Source of the DNA: Paraglomus occultum
Lineage: Eukaryota; Glomeromycota; Glomeromycetes; Paraglomerales; Paraglomeraceae
Length of the DNA: 14,731 nt
NCBI GenBank assembly: GCA_910592205.1
Contig: CAJVPJ010000906.1
Location: 1 to 14,731, forward strand
Direction: 5' to 3'
Part shown: positions 1 through 8,897 of the stretch, one piece after another
Layout: each line of letters starts with the position of its first letter
How positions within the stretch are numbered: position 1 is the stretch's first letter
Program-made: the position numbers and the translations under genes
The notes under the pieces: model-generated
Databases searched by the model: none
Told to the model about the DNA's origin: nothing
What the model saw: the letters and a program-made list of their open reading frames with translations, nothing else

Positions 1-993
1 TTTTATATACCGGTCTCGCGTTATAACGGCCAAAAACTGCCAAACCACTCACGCCGGTATAGAGAGAGTTGACTGTAGTTACGGGATAGTGAAATTTGAA
101 AAAAACATTAGGTAAGGTAGATTTAGTCGCACAATGCACTAATAGATTTGGAGTAAACTTAGTTATTTAGACAATACGCGATAGTCAGTAACATAAATTG
201 CGTCGAGAAAGAGATTTGTATGCATACCATACGAATAAGAAGCGAGGAATAATTTCAAAAAAAAAAAAGCCAATATTTTTAATAGTTTTGATATATGCAT
301 TTAACAGACTGTAGTAAACGAGTATTTGACGGTTAATGCGAAAAACTAATTAGGAATCGAATGACTTGAACGGCAAATAAAAAGTCAAAAGAAGGTTAGT
401 AGAATAACAGGAGGTAGCGATGAAAATGTACCTTATGTGAACAATTACACATTTCGTAAAAATTATAAAAACTCAAAAATCAAATTGAACATGACAATTT
501 AGCGGAAGTTGTACTTGTCCTGTCCTATGTCTAATCAAGTTGCCTTCTTCTATTCTATAATTAGCGGGGTGACACTCCAATAAGAAAGAAACTCATTATG
601 ACAAACAGGCGACGCCGTGAATCGATGGCTTATTTGCATAAATGAGTAGTTTGAGACTGTCGTCCCAATGCCATACAGTCGTTATGTCAAAGGAGCTTAA
701 GACTTGAAATGGACAATAGTCACTCAAGCGCGCTGCAATCCTATCGCGACAAGTTATGCTAATTATATTCACAATTCTCAGATAACAGTTTACTTTTAAA
801 CCACAATAATATGGTTATTAGCGAAATTTTGATCTTAACTTTACATGATTGTCCGACATAGAAAAGATTACGATGTGTCTCTACATTTAAAATTTGTTAT
901 AGTAAAAGTCTTTTGGTGATATCAGCTCGCTGACAGTCAATCGTATTAACAATTTGAAAGATTGAGCAAACCCATCTAAATTACACAATAGAA
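1..993. other. Non-coding stretch, no gene recognised
   Basis: No reading frame of useful length or family resemblance is visible on either strand. The sequence is AT-rich with short A-runs (around 258-268). The right part must hold the 3' UTR and polyadenylation site of the minus-strand zinc-finger gene that ends at 994, although I found no canonical AATAAA close to its stop. A GGAATCGAAT-like string near 352 resembles a tRNA B-box, but no cloverleaf can be drawn around it. Confidence 0.5.
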
Positions 994-2529
994 CTACAAA
1001 AATGTGACATCGTTAAAATATGCAGAGGTAGGTGTAGTAGATGTAGACGATGGCGTTGATGGCGTAGAGATGAGATTAACTGATGTTGATTGTGGATGAA
1101 TATTCCTAGTCTGTAACTGATTGCCCGTCGTCTGAGACAGGGTTACAACAACTTGTTGAGACTGTGATATAGTCAATTGCGATTCACCGACCATAGGCTG
1201 TATAGAACGTTCTGTTGTCATTGTAGAAATTGTCTGGTGAGTTCGTGTCATCGGAGTGGATGTGGACGGAGGTGAGGACATGGATGCAGGTGTGGTAGAA
1301 GTTCTTGATAATAGACTTGTCTGACCATATGGATTTAGTACCATTTGTTGCAATTGTAACCGTAACTGTTGTTGTATCTGCGGATTCGTTTCATTATATG
1401 ACGCATTCGAGGTCGTAAGTCTTATGATTTCCATTGCTAATTTCACTTGAGATTGAGCGTCTGGATAATTTCGTATAATGTCTTCTACAGAGGCTCCGGT
1501 CATCATCGACACATATCGAACGTGTAACAAGCTGTCTGTTGAACGTGTTGGCGTGTAGTATGAAAGCGACGGCCCCGAATGTGGCAAAGTCGTCAGTGGC
1601 TGTGTTTCGGCATGCATATTTGTGGCATTTGATGAAATTTGTGTTGATGATAATGTCTGTTGTGATGGTATTGTCTGTTGGGGAGCCTGTGGTTGAACGG
1701 ACGTTAACGTCCGTTGTGGCACAGGCCTTGAGCCAGATGCAGAGACAGGTGTTGGCGCAGGTGCCGATACGGCCGTCGTCGGCCTGGGCACTGAAACTGG
1801 CGTTGGTGCAGGTACTGTGACAAATGTTGGCGCGGGTGCTGACACGGACGTTGGGGCGGATGCGAAAACAGACGTTGCCGCGGGTGCTAGAGCAGGTACT
1901 GAGGCAACAGACGTTGAAACGGGCGCCGGCGTGGGTGCTAGAGCAGGTACTGAGGCAGAAGACGTTGAAACGGGTGTGGGCACAGCTGCCGGCGCGGGTG
2001 CCGGCGCGGGTGCCAATCCTGGCGTTATGCCTGGTGTTGCTACATCTTGCCGTCGAGCAGGCATAGGGGCTATAGGCATCACAGATGGAGTAGTCGTTGT
2101 CTTAAAAATTGGTCCTAATCTTCGCGGCGGGAGCGCTTGCCGTTGTATTTGCTGTACTTGTTGTGATCCTAGAGAGGTTAATGCCGACGACGTCGACAAT
2201 GATTGCGTCGTCAGTTGAATTGCCGATGGCGCTGTTTGGGCTCTTTTTGGTCGTATTACCGTCTTCCGTTGTTGCTGTAATGACTGCAACTGTTGTGACG
2301 GTTGCTGCTGCGACTGCTGCTGTCGCAATCTCTGTTGTTGCATTAGCTGTGTCTGCTGCAATGCCGGTTTCTGCGCCGTCGCCGGCTTATCAACAAACTG
2401 AATAAGCATGGCTGTAGCAGACTCCACGTGCTTTCCTACATGTCGAGCAAGCTCTATTCTCGTTGGAAAAGACTTGTCACATTTATGCCACTTGCAAGAG
2501 AAAGCTTGGCATGTCGCGTTGGCAACCAT
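994..2529 (-). CDS. C2H2 zinc-finger protein with Gln- and Ala/Pro-rich regions, function unknown
   Basis: This is a 511-residue intronless frame from an ATG at 2529 to a TAG. Residues 12-34 form one C2H2 finger, C-x4-C-x12-H-x3-H (C12, C17, H30, H34). Residues 57-90 are Gln-rich and 170-270 are Ala/Pro/Ser/Thr-rich, including a 17-residue unit repeated at about 184-200 and 201-217. Residues 335-373 form a predicted helical, charged block (RYVSMMTGASVEDIIRNYPD) that is the only ordered-looking part besides the finger. The tail is Ser/Thr/Gln-rich. This composition fits a nuclear regulator or chromatin-complex subunit, but a single finger rarely gives sequence-specific DNA binding alone, so the role is inferred only weakly. 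The start is supported by a TATA-like box about 115 nt upstream and by upstream stops. The next gene upstream (OCA6-like) is on the same strand, 581 nt away. Overlapping plus-strand frames over 1539-2405 are shadows of its GC-rich repeats. Confidence 0.8.
   Translation of the reverse strand: MVANATCQAFSCKWHKCDKSFPTRIELARHVGKHVESATAMLIQFVDKPATAQKPALQQTQLMQQQRLRQQQSQQQPSQQLQSLQQQRKTVIRPKRAQTAPSAIQLTTQSLSTSSALTSLGSQQVQQIQRQALPPRRLGPIFKTTTTPSVMPIAPMPARRQDVATPGITPGLAPAPAPAPAAVPTPVSTSSASVPALAPTPAPVSTSVASVPALAPAATSVFASAPTSVSAPAPTFVTVPAPTPVSVPRPTTAVSAPAPTPVSASGSRPVPQRTLTSVQPQAPQQTIPSQQTLSSTQISSNATNMHAETQPLTTLPHSGPSLSYYTPTRSTDSLLHVRYVSMMTGASVEDIIRNYPDAQSQVKLAMEIIRLTTSNASYNETNPQIQQQLRLQLQQMVLNPYGQTSLLSRTSTTPASMSSPPSTSTPMTRTHQTISTMTTERSIQPMVGESQLTISQSQQVVVTLSQTTGNQLQTRNIHPQSTSVNLISTPSTPSSTSTTPTSAYFNDVTFL
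1882..1983. repeat. Two-copy 51-bp in-frame tandem repeat
   Basis: The 51-nt unit beginning GGGTGCTAGAGCAGGTACTG at 1882 recurs at 1933 with few differences. It encodes the 17-residue Pro/Val/Ser/Thr/Ala unit of the zinc-finger protein. Because the period is a multiple of three, a change in copy number would keep the frame. Looser relatives of the unit continue on both sides (about 1740-2030). Confidence 0.75.
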
Positions 2530-2640
2530 TTGCAGAAAGAGGTGTATTTTTTGTCATCGAAATTCTTATTGCTGATCATATGACATTTATTTTCTATTGA
2601 TATTCTAGTACGATCAACACGTGTATAAAACAGTTACTAA

Positions 2641-2650
2641 CTATTTATAG
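2641..2650 (-). promoter_or_regulatory. TATA-like box of the zinc-finger gene
   Basis: CTATAAATAG on the minus strand lies about 112 nt upstream of the ATG at 2529. It is the best TATA match between this gene and its upstream neighbour. No transcript evidence is available. Confidence 0.35.
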
Positions 2651-3044
2651 TAAGAGATCTGGGGTAGCTTAAACTTTAATACTTTGTCACCCACCAAAGT
2701 TAACTGCTGGCCACTACTCTTATTTTGTACAGATAGGTGGACACCAGCCCATCTTGTCCGTTATATCGACGTTGATGTTATCATAAAAGCTCTGGCTTTT
2801 TATGCTATTACTATGGGCACTTCAGATAAGTAAACAAGAATCAGACGTTGTCTTAAGCCTTCCTAATCTGTTGACACGTTTTTTCTAGCCGCTGGGTTTA
2901 CAGCTCTCATTTTAGTAATTCAACCCTTCAAAGACGTACATGCCAAAATAATTAAATACGAAAAAGAAGTATTAGGCTTCAGTCTTATGCCAAACATAAA
3001 CTGAAATAATGACATGACGAAGTAGTTTGGTCAACATCATTCCT

Positions 3045-3050
3045 TTTATT
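3045..3050 (-). terminator. Polyadenylation signal AATAAA of the OCA6-like gene
   Basis: On the minus strand AATAAA lies about 61 nt downstream of the TGA at 3113-3111, a usual distance for a 3'-end processing signal. Confidence 0.45.
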
Positions 3051-3110
3051 AATACCGCGTAAGCTGTCAATCATGGAGCTTTGCATAAATTCACGCACAT
3101 ACGCATCATT

Positions 3111-4184
3111 TCAGTCTTTCAATCCTTCCAAGGCTAATGCCAGTAAAGTCATCGATACAGCTTCTGGCTCTTCCTCTTCGATGGCATCAACCTCCCTATA
3201 TTCAGTAGTCACGTTTGCAGGAGGCTCTAACAGATTGCCCAAGAGATCTGATCGAAGAAATAACAAAAGGGATAAATAGCACCGTCATGGGAAGAACCGT
3301 TCGCAAAACCAAAAACAAACAAGACTCACCTCTATCTCCTTCACCGATGCCGCCAGCTGCTTTTTTAGTGGTTGTCTGGACAATCCCTGGGTCCAAGAAT
3401 TTCAGTTTCAACGTAGGATGCTTGACAAAGTCTACTCGTCCGCTCCACAGCCAAATAGGTATAGTGCAAGGGATTTCTATTTCTGCTGAAAATTTTTCGA
3501 CAAATTCATTTTCCTCGGACGAGGTTACTCCTCCGCGAAGGAATCTATTTGAATGCAAACAGTTATCGGAATAAGACACAGCCGTATGCCAAATCTTGGA
3601 TAACCTGATTTTTTATAAATAAGTCCTGACCTTAAAAATTCACCCATAGCCGAAGGAACGCTCCACATTTGCAGTTTTCTTAGACATGCGATAACTAAAC
3701 CGGTAACATTTGCACCATCCAAGCAATGTACATATATTGGTTGATTTTCCGGATCTATTATTATCTTTATGATGAGAACATGATAAATTTCTGAAGCGTA
3801 TTGATGTATCAAACGTTAAATTGACATGAACGGTTACCTGAATTGCTTGAACCGCCTTACTATAGCTCAAAGGAACGTTGTCTTTCACTTTATTGACCTG
3901 AAGCGTTATATTTTTTATGTTATATTCCTTGCAGAAATCAGCAAGATCGCCGGCTGGTAGATTAGGACATAATGAAAGTATTGTTTTTAAGTGGAGTCTA
4001 CGATGGGTTTCAAACAGTATTTGTGAGTAAAAACTCTTTGACCGAGCATTTAATTCCATATACAATGTCAAGCCGTCCTCTCATCATTGTACCGTTTTAA
4101 GAATCGTAGGTTTCTGCTTTTGGGATATGCACCACGATACACTTCATCCTCGACAATGGCATAACGAAAAGGTGGAATGAGCAT
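3111..4184 (-). CDS. OCA6: Oca6-like putative tyrosine phosphatase family protein, P-loop Arg absent
   Basis: Five exons, read downward: 4184-4093, 3997-3838, 3764-3631, 3544-3330, 3247-3111. They give 738 nt and 245 residues. The introns (95, 73, 86 and 82 nt) are all GT-AG and phase-compatible. The N-terminus MLIPPFRYAIVEDEVYRGAY followed by FLKRLHLKTILSLCPN matches the Siw14/Oca (plant-and-fungi atypical DSP) family. The active-site region is VHCLDGANVTG, with Cys98 in the nucleophile position, but the C-x5-R motif has Val104 instead of Arg. Yeast Oca6, as I remember it, also lacks this Arg, and its length (about 224 aa) is close. The block EFVEKFSAEIEIP followed by IPIWLW, and an acidic C-terminus ending in ALALEGLKD, complete the protein. 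Yeast Oca proteins are linked to oxidant-induced cell-cycle arrest and to inositol pyrophosphate metabolism. A scaffold or non-catalytic role here is inference. The first in-frame ATG (4184) is used because a TGA lies just upstream. Confidence 0.85.
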
Positions 4185-4977
4185 GTTAAATTGATCTTGC
4201 GTAACCTTTGGCTTCTGTGTTGCAGATCATTCTATATTGATCGGCAAAATGAAACAAACCCGAAGCCACAATATTAATATTAGTTTAACAGATTTTCAGC
4301 GAGAATAATAACTTGTAGAATATGAACGCGGTATGAACCAGAGAAGAGAGAAGCAGGAGAGGGGAAGGTGAGTTCAAAGTTGTCTTCAAATGGCCGTTAC
4401 TTTCTCATTTTTTAGTATTTGTATGCACTATTTTTGAACGCCTTTTGTTATGTAGGTTTTTAATTGTCAAAATGCAAATAACATAATACGAGTCCCATAG
4501 AGTCACGCAGATGGGTGAGTGTATAGTGATCAATATTTTGCTCCGGATGGAAACTTATCAATACTGGGAAAAGGAAAATACAAAAATCCTATAGTCAAAA
4601 AAACATAACTCAACATTTATTGACAGTCATGTGATTCATAACACAGGTTAGGGTTATTGAAACTCCATATTAATATGAGGGTTGGTCTACCAACTCTTAA
4701 CAAAACACATTCTTATCGAGAAATTTACACACTTCGGTGTTCGAATTTCGAACCATTGTAATGAGCTGTTTTACGAACGTGCTTGAGATGAAACTACATA
4801 GAAAATACAATATGGCCTCGAACACGCGTTGTGTAACTGGCGGGTTATTTGTATATCTACTACTACGATCTGACATTCCCGATAAAATTGATTTTGAACA
4901 TTCGCGCGGTATAGTGATTATATAACCTAAGCAAAAATGAATTACGTGGACACATGTTGATTTTTGTTTCTGCAATA
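4185..4977. other. OCA6-like promoter plus unresolved coding-like debris
   Basis: The left half should hold the promoter and leader of the minus-strand OCA6-like gene. The right half (about 4697-4975) is open on both strands. The minus frame (92 codons) contains SDRSSRYTNNPPVTQRVFEA and a tail LDKNVFC before its stop. The plus frame from 4737 contains MASNTRCVTGGLFVYLLL. Neither is recognised and they cannot both be genuine. The segment adjoins the pseudogene that starts near 4978 and may belong to the same decayed locus. A perfect inverted repeat, GTTCGAA-T-TTCGAAC, sits at 4739-4753. Confidence 0.35.
4341..4368 (-). promoter_or_regulatory. Polypyrimidine tract upstream of the OCA6-like gene
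   Basis: A 28-nt run of purines on the plus strand with a single C (so CT-rich on the coding strand of OCA6) lies about 157-184 nt upstream of its ATG. CT-rich tracts are common promoter elements in fungi. The function here is inferred from position only. Confidence 0.3.
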
Positions 4978-6537
4978 GAACTTGCTTATTCTTTACTCGA
5001 AGCTCAGTTGTCTGAAAGCGAAGGTGACAAAAACAAGGCTGCCAGAGAAGAAGGGGAACAGTTTTGAGAAAGTGATCATCGCTTAGCTTCGCTTGAAGCT
5101 ATCACGGAGTTGAGGAAGAGGGATCGGTGTTGGAAAATGGGAAACGAATCAGGGACTTGCTACATTGCAAGACATTTGCAGCAATAAAGCGAGCCCACGT
5201 TTACCAAGCGTGATTCGATATATTTTTTTCCCTTATCTGCATATGGGATTTACATTCCAAATGTCGATATCTCTTTCGGCCAGCCTATCTTCGATAATTG
5301 ATTTGCCATCTGAATTTGTCGGTGACAAGATGACGTGATTTGGGGACGATTGGCCTGCTGTGAAAGCGAAAAGCTTGGAACTGATCAATGTCACGCCAAA
5401 ATCATTTGAAACCTCCGACAGGATTGAAGAGGTATTGGAATTTCCTTTTATTACCAAAAATATGCACTATATAAACAAACACTGATACTCTGTAGATGTG
5501 TATCTTTATTGGGAGGCTAGAGATTTCTTACTACATAAACTGAAGGATAGAACGCGCGATGGTTTGCACCTCTGCAAGTCAGATGTTACTAGTGATTTTA
5601 TATTTTTTCACCCAAATTTTTTTAAAACAATCTTTATTACGTAGGCTGGCTAGTCCACATATCTTCATAGGAACGGATGGCTGCAAAGAACCTCTCGGAA
5701 ATGGATCTTGTAATAAATGCCATTGGTCTTATACTGAAGATAATCTTTGCCGATGGTCAACATCTCATCCATTTCAAATGGTGCATATCAGTCATTGTTA
5801 TTATGAACTGATTTATTACACCAAGACGGCATTGTAGGGAAGAAACAATATCCAAGTCAGCAAAGCGTCGAAGAATCGATTTGAGAATTGTTAATTCTGG
5901 CGAAGACGTTGAATTTAGCCTCTAGAAGTCGCTCAATTAGCCACACCTGCCAAAATTGCGAACGAAAGACGAAGCGAACACATGCGGAGGAACAAGTCTG
6001 TTCTTTATAGATACCTCTCGTGTGATGAAGCCGTGAATGATTCTGCAACCTTTGGTCAGATTTCTGGCACAATGCAGTGATTTACTGCTTTTGCACAAAC
6101 GTCATACTGACTCTTGCTATGTTATTAAGACTTTTTTGGACATAAGCATTTAAGTTCGGGTTTTATGGGCCTGTATTCAGGTTCACCAACCAACTATCCA
6201 ATAGTGGAAACCTGAAACCAGCATTGGAAGTTCTGTATTTCTTGAAGATAAGGAACAGTGCCTCAGTGATCCTTTAGAATTGCTAGTGGCACTGCAATTA
6301 CTTTAATGACAAGACAAAGTTGTTCAGAAGGCCAAAGTACTGTCTCAACTCAAAGCCTTCCATAAGAGACGTATGAAGCAGCCAAGAATCAATCAAAGTC
6401 ACGCCACCAAAAGTTTGGCTTATTACATCGACGCACTTCACACATAGACGATATCAATGGTTTATGAAATGACGCGATTGCATCCTCGGGTCGCCAAGGG
6501 AGAGAAATTCCGACCTTTGTATAATCAAAAAGACTGA
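4978..6537 (+). pseudogene. Decayed protein-coding gene with many stops and frameshifts
   Basis: Coding-like peptide runs follow one another on the plus strand. Frame 1, 4978-5187, includes LLEAQLSESEGDKNKAAREE and SLEAITELRKRD. Frame 2, 5258-5644, includes WPAVKAKSLELINVTPKSFE and VYLYWEARDFLLHKLKD. Frame 1, 5671-5925, includes MAAKNLSEMDLVINAIGLIL and RRRIDLRIVNSGEDVEFSL. Frame 3, 5925-6080, includes EVAQLATPAKIANERRSEHM. Frame 1, about 6073-6537, includes HKRHTDSCYVIKTFLDISI and KVLSQLKAFHKRRMKQP. They are separated by in-frame stops (TGA 5065, TGA 5336, TGA 5483, TAG 5642, TGA 5809, TAG 5923, TGA 6078 and more) and by at least two frame changes (near 5922 and 6075). Some gaps could be old introns (for example the AG at 4976-4977 and the AG at 5669-5670). 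The RRIDLRIVNSGEDVEFS then EVA pattern reminds me of a large uncharacterised protein family expanded in Mucoromycota genomes. That assignment is memory-based and unproven. Minus-strand open frames here (e.g. 5233-5457) look like shadows. Confidence 0.5.
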
Positions 6538-7006
6538 TTCCAAATAATATCAATACAACCTACGGTAGAAATAGCACTTCACCACACATAACCATCTTCA
6601 GATAAGTCCGGTCAGTCTTAGCGGTCATCTGATTTACTTCATACAGCTTTGAAATGCTTATATTTGAATTCAAAATAATAATAAAAATAGTGTACGCTGA
6701 CGAATTGGCTTTAACTCTAACCAAATTTTCAATATGTAACTTACAACTCACAGATATTAAGTATGCAAATTCAATTCGTTCCCTCTTTCTATAAAGAGAT
6801 GAAATTTCTGTGATGTTTTGAAGCAAACGATAATATAGTAATAGAGAAAAAAGACGGCTAAACGCCTGATTTCGTGCCAGTAAGATTCGTGGACGTTGAT
6901 CGAGAAAGACGTCAACCTCAACACTTGCACCGTTCTTATTACCAGGAAATCTTAATCCTCACACGTCATACACGTCGTAGCGCGTAATATTTGCAATTAT
7001 AAATTA
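6538..7006. other. No gene recognised; NSA1 3' flank
   Basis: The right end is the 3' flank of the minus-strand NSA1 gene. A minus-strand open frame covers 6560-6826 (contains YEVNQMTAKTDRTYLKMVMC), continuing in broken form into 6380-6558 (SLFDYTKVGISLPWRPEDAI). It is too short and too unlike anything I know to call a gene, and may be another piece of decayed coding sequence. No AATAAA close to the NSA1 stop was found. Confidence 0.35.
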
Positions 7007-8897
7007 TCAATTTTCACTTTTTATTAATTTCCTTTTCTTTTTCACGGGCTCTACAGTCTCTAACGTCTTCCAGAGTTCGTCATCAGCTTCGGCCTGTGGC
7101 GCCGTATTTGTAGGCTCAACATCTATGTACAGAAGAATACTGTGAGGTATTGTTCATGACAATACATTACGAAAAATTACGAGACAATGATTACCATCAG
7201 TGTCAATTAATACGTCAGTTAGCTTGTGTTTCAAGTAGACTTTCTGCAACAAGTTACGCGTTCCATCCATTTTGTGAATTCGTAAAAAACGATCAAGGCC
7301 AACTGTGATCAAAAGAGACCTTTGGTGATCTACGGCCAAGCCACGAGCAGTTCCCGCAAATCCTGATAACATAAAGTCGAAATCCCAGTTAAAAAAAAAC
7401 AGCGCATTATTTCATGTATCGTATGCTAACATGCTTCTTCACCTTTGTATCGCTCGAGTAATTTCCCTATGAATCAAAGACAACACAGTTAAACATTGTT
7501 CGGGACAAAGTACGAGAGTAAACAAAATATATAACTGAGGTAGAAGACCTAATCATTGAAGAACGGATTAAGTTGACTTACCGGCTCGAATGTCTAATGA
7601 TTGAACATTTCCGAACGTATCCGAAAATACTACTTCACTGAATGTAAAATTGACATCATCAGTTATTACATTGGAATCAACATTCGGAAGACTGCTAGTT
7701 AGCCGAAACAAAAAAGTTACCGTACTTTGCATTTTTCCCTCGGACTAAAGCCACCACTGGATGCTCACCCGTAGTTACGTCCAAAACCGGTCTCCGCGCA
7801 GCTTTGATATCATATAATCGAATCTACAATAGGAACCAGTTTTAGAAGGGGAACAAAAACTTTACACAAATCAAAACTAATAAATTCCAACCTGATGATG
7901 ACGTGTTCCTGTCACCAACTTTGACACATCGTCGTCGTTCAGAAATTGCAAGTCTGTTATCCAGACAGGAACTCTCATGTCCAAAAAATCATTCTTCACA
8001 TTTTTTGCTCTCCAAATCACGCCTGGTGGATCCTTCGTGTTTCTCGTATATATGCTTGTGATAGATGGGGATGTCTCGGAACCATGTGCATTTACATCCC
8101 AAATAGATAAATCACGTTCTTTACCACCACAAGCAAAAATATGATGTTCTTTGGTATGAACACGCAGACGACATAAATCTGGTGATAAGGTGAGCGTTGT
8201 TACTGTATGTTCTGGCTAAGATAATCAGAACTTAGCATTAGAAACCGTCTATCTTTACTTTGTTATTAACCGATTACTTTTTCTAGACATACGTCCGCTG
8301 ATGCAAGTGATCTGTAACAAACTGTTCCACCATCCGTAGCAGTTACCAGTGTCCTAAAAATAACAACATTAACATGATTAACAAATTGTATGACATTTGC
8401 TTCAAACGCCAATATCTCATCATCTCGTACCTGTCGTTTGCAAACAACCCAACAAAAACACCCTTATTCTTTTCATTAACTTTAATGCTGTCTTCCGTAA
8501 ATTTAGTAATAATTTTCCCATCTTCATTGGGATCGATAAAGTCTATACGCCCATTTTGACGAGCAGCCACTATCTAAATAAATAACAATGAGTTTCGTCA
8601 CCCCTCTCCACAAAAAATCGATCAAGTGGATCAGACATGAGATACGCTACCGCTTTTCGATTTTCTATTAATCCATGACATAGTAATTGTATACCTTCTT
8701 CTCGATTTATCTTACCCCATGATTTAACTGCGACCGAAGCCGATTCTTCAGAGGATGACGTCTCATGGACTGTGACAGCTGTTGCAAACAAGGAAAACGG
8801 TTAATTTGGAATAATCATTTACCAAATTATTTCTTTTCAAACGTCGGAATGTCTACATTTGAGTAGCCCCCACTTCGTCGCCTGTGTAATATCTCAT
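7007..8897 (-). CDS. NSA1: Ribosome biogenesis WD-repeat protein Nsa1 (WDR74 family), with apparent 1-bp insertion in exon 1
   Basis: Ten exons, read downward: 8897-8857, 8778-8651, 8573-8431, 8353-8293, 8215-7892, 7823-7726, 7637-7582, 7466-7443, 7362-7195, 7122-7007. Introns are 68-115 nt, GT-AG. Nsa1/WDR74 is a WD40 beta-propeller nuclear factor of pre-60S particles that works with the AAA ATPase Rix7/NVL. Diagnostic blocks are IWRAKNVKNDFLDMRVPVW, KLVTGTRHHQIRLYD, RRPVLDVTTGEHP, GFAGTARGLAV, ITVGLDRFLRIH and a C-terminus with DDELWKTLE and the basic, NLS-like PVKKKRKL. Exon 1 encodes MRYYTGDEVG and then, because of five Gs at 8871-8867, runs out of the family frame to a stop. With four Gs it would continue LLK and join exon 2 in phase, giving about 385 residues, the length of human WDR74 as I recall it. 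The exon 6/7 junction has an alternative (donor after 7721, acceptor before 7632), with the same length. The start at 8897 is the family N-terminus (MRYYTGDE). Confidence 0.87.

Larger units (their letters stand above)
2530..3110. other. Intergenic: OCA6-like 3' UTR and zinc-finger gene promoter
   Basis: This 581-nt gap lies between two minus-strand genes. Its right part holds the 3' UTR of the OCA6-like gene, with an AATAAA signal at 3045-3050. Its left part holds the promoter and 5' leader of the zinc-finger gene. No further exon with coding character was found. Confidence 0.5.

Noticed and set aside
345-375. tRNA B-box-like string
   Set aside because: No A-box at the right distance and no acceptor or anticodon stem can be paired.
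1539-2405. Several plus-strand open frames rich in Val/Ala/Gly
   Set aside because: They are antisense shadows of the GC-rich Ala/Pro/Gln repeats of the minus-strand zinc-finger gene. They have no domain and overlap each other in different frames.
5233-5457. 74-codon minus-strand frame
   Set aside because: It has no ATG start (begins with TTG) and is antisense to a plus-strand run that continues in the same frame beyond 5485. It is more likely a shadow of the pseudogene, though not excluded.
8574-8650. Alternative reading through SDPLDRFFVERG as coding sequence in NSA1
   Set aside because: A 77-nt GT-AG intron removes it and joins ENRKA to IVAARQNGRIDF in phase. Its length equals other introns of the gene, and reading through meets stops.
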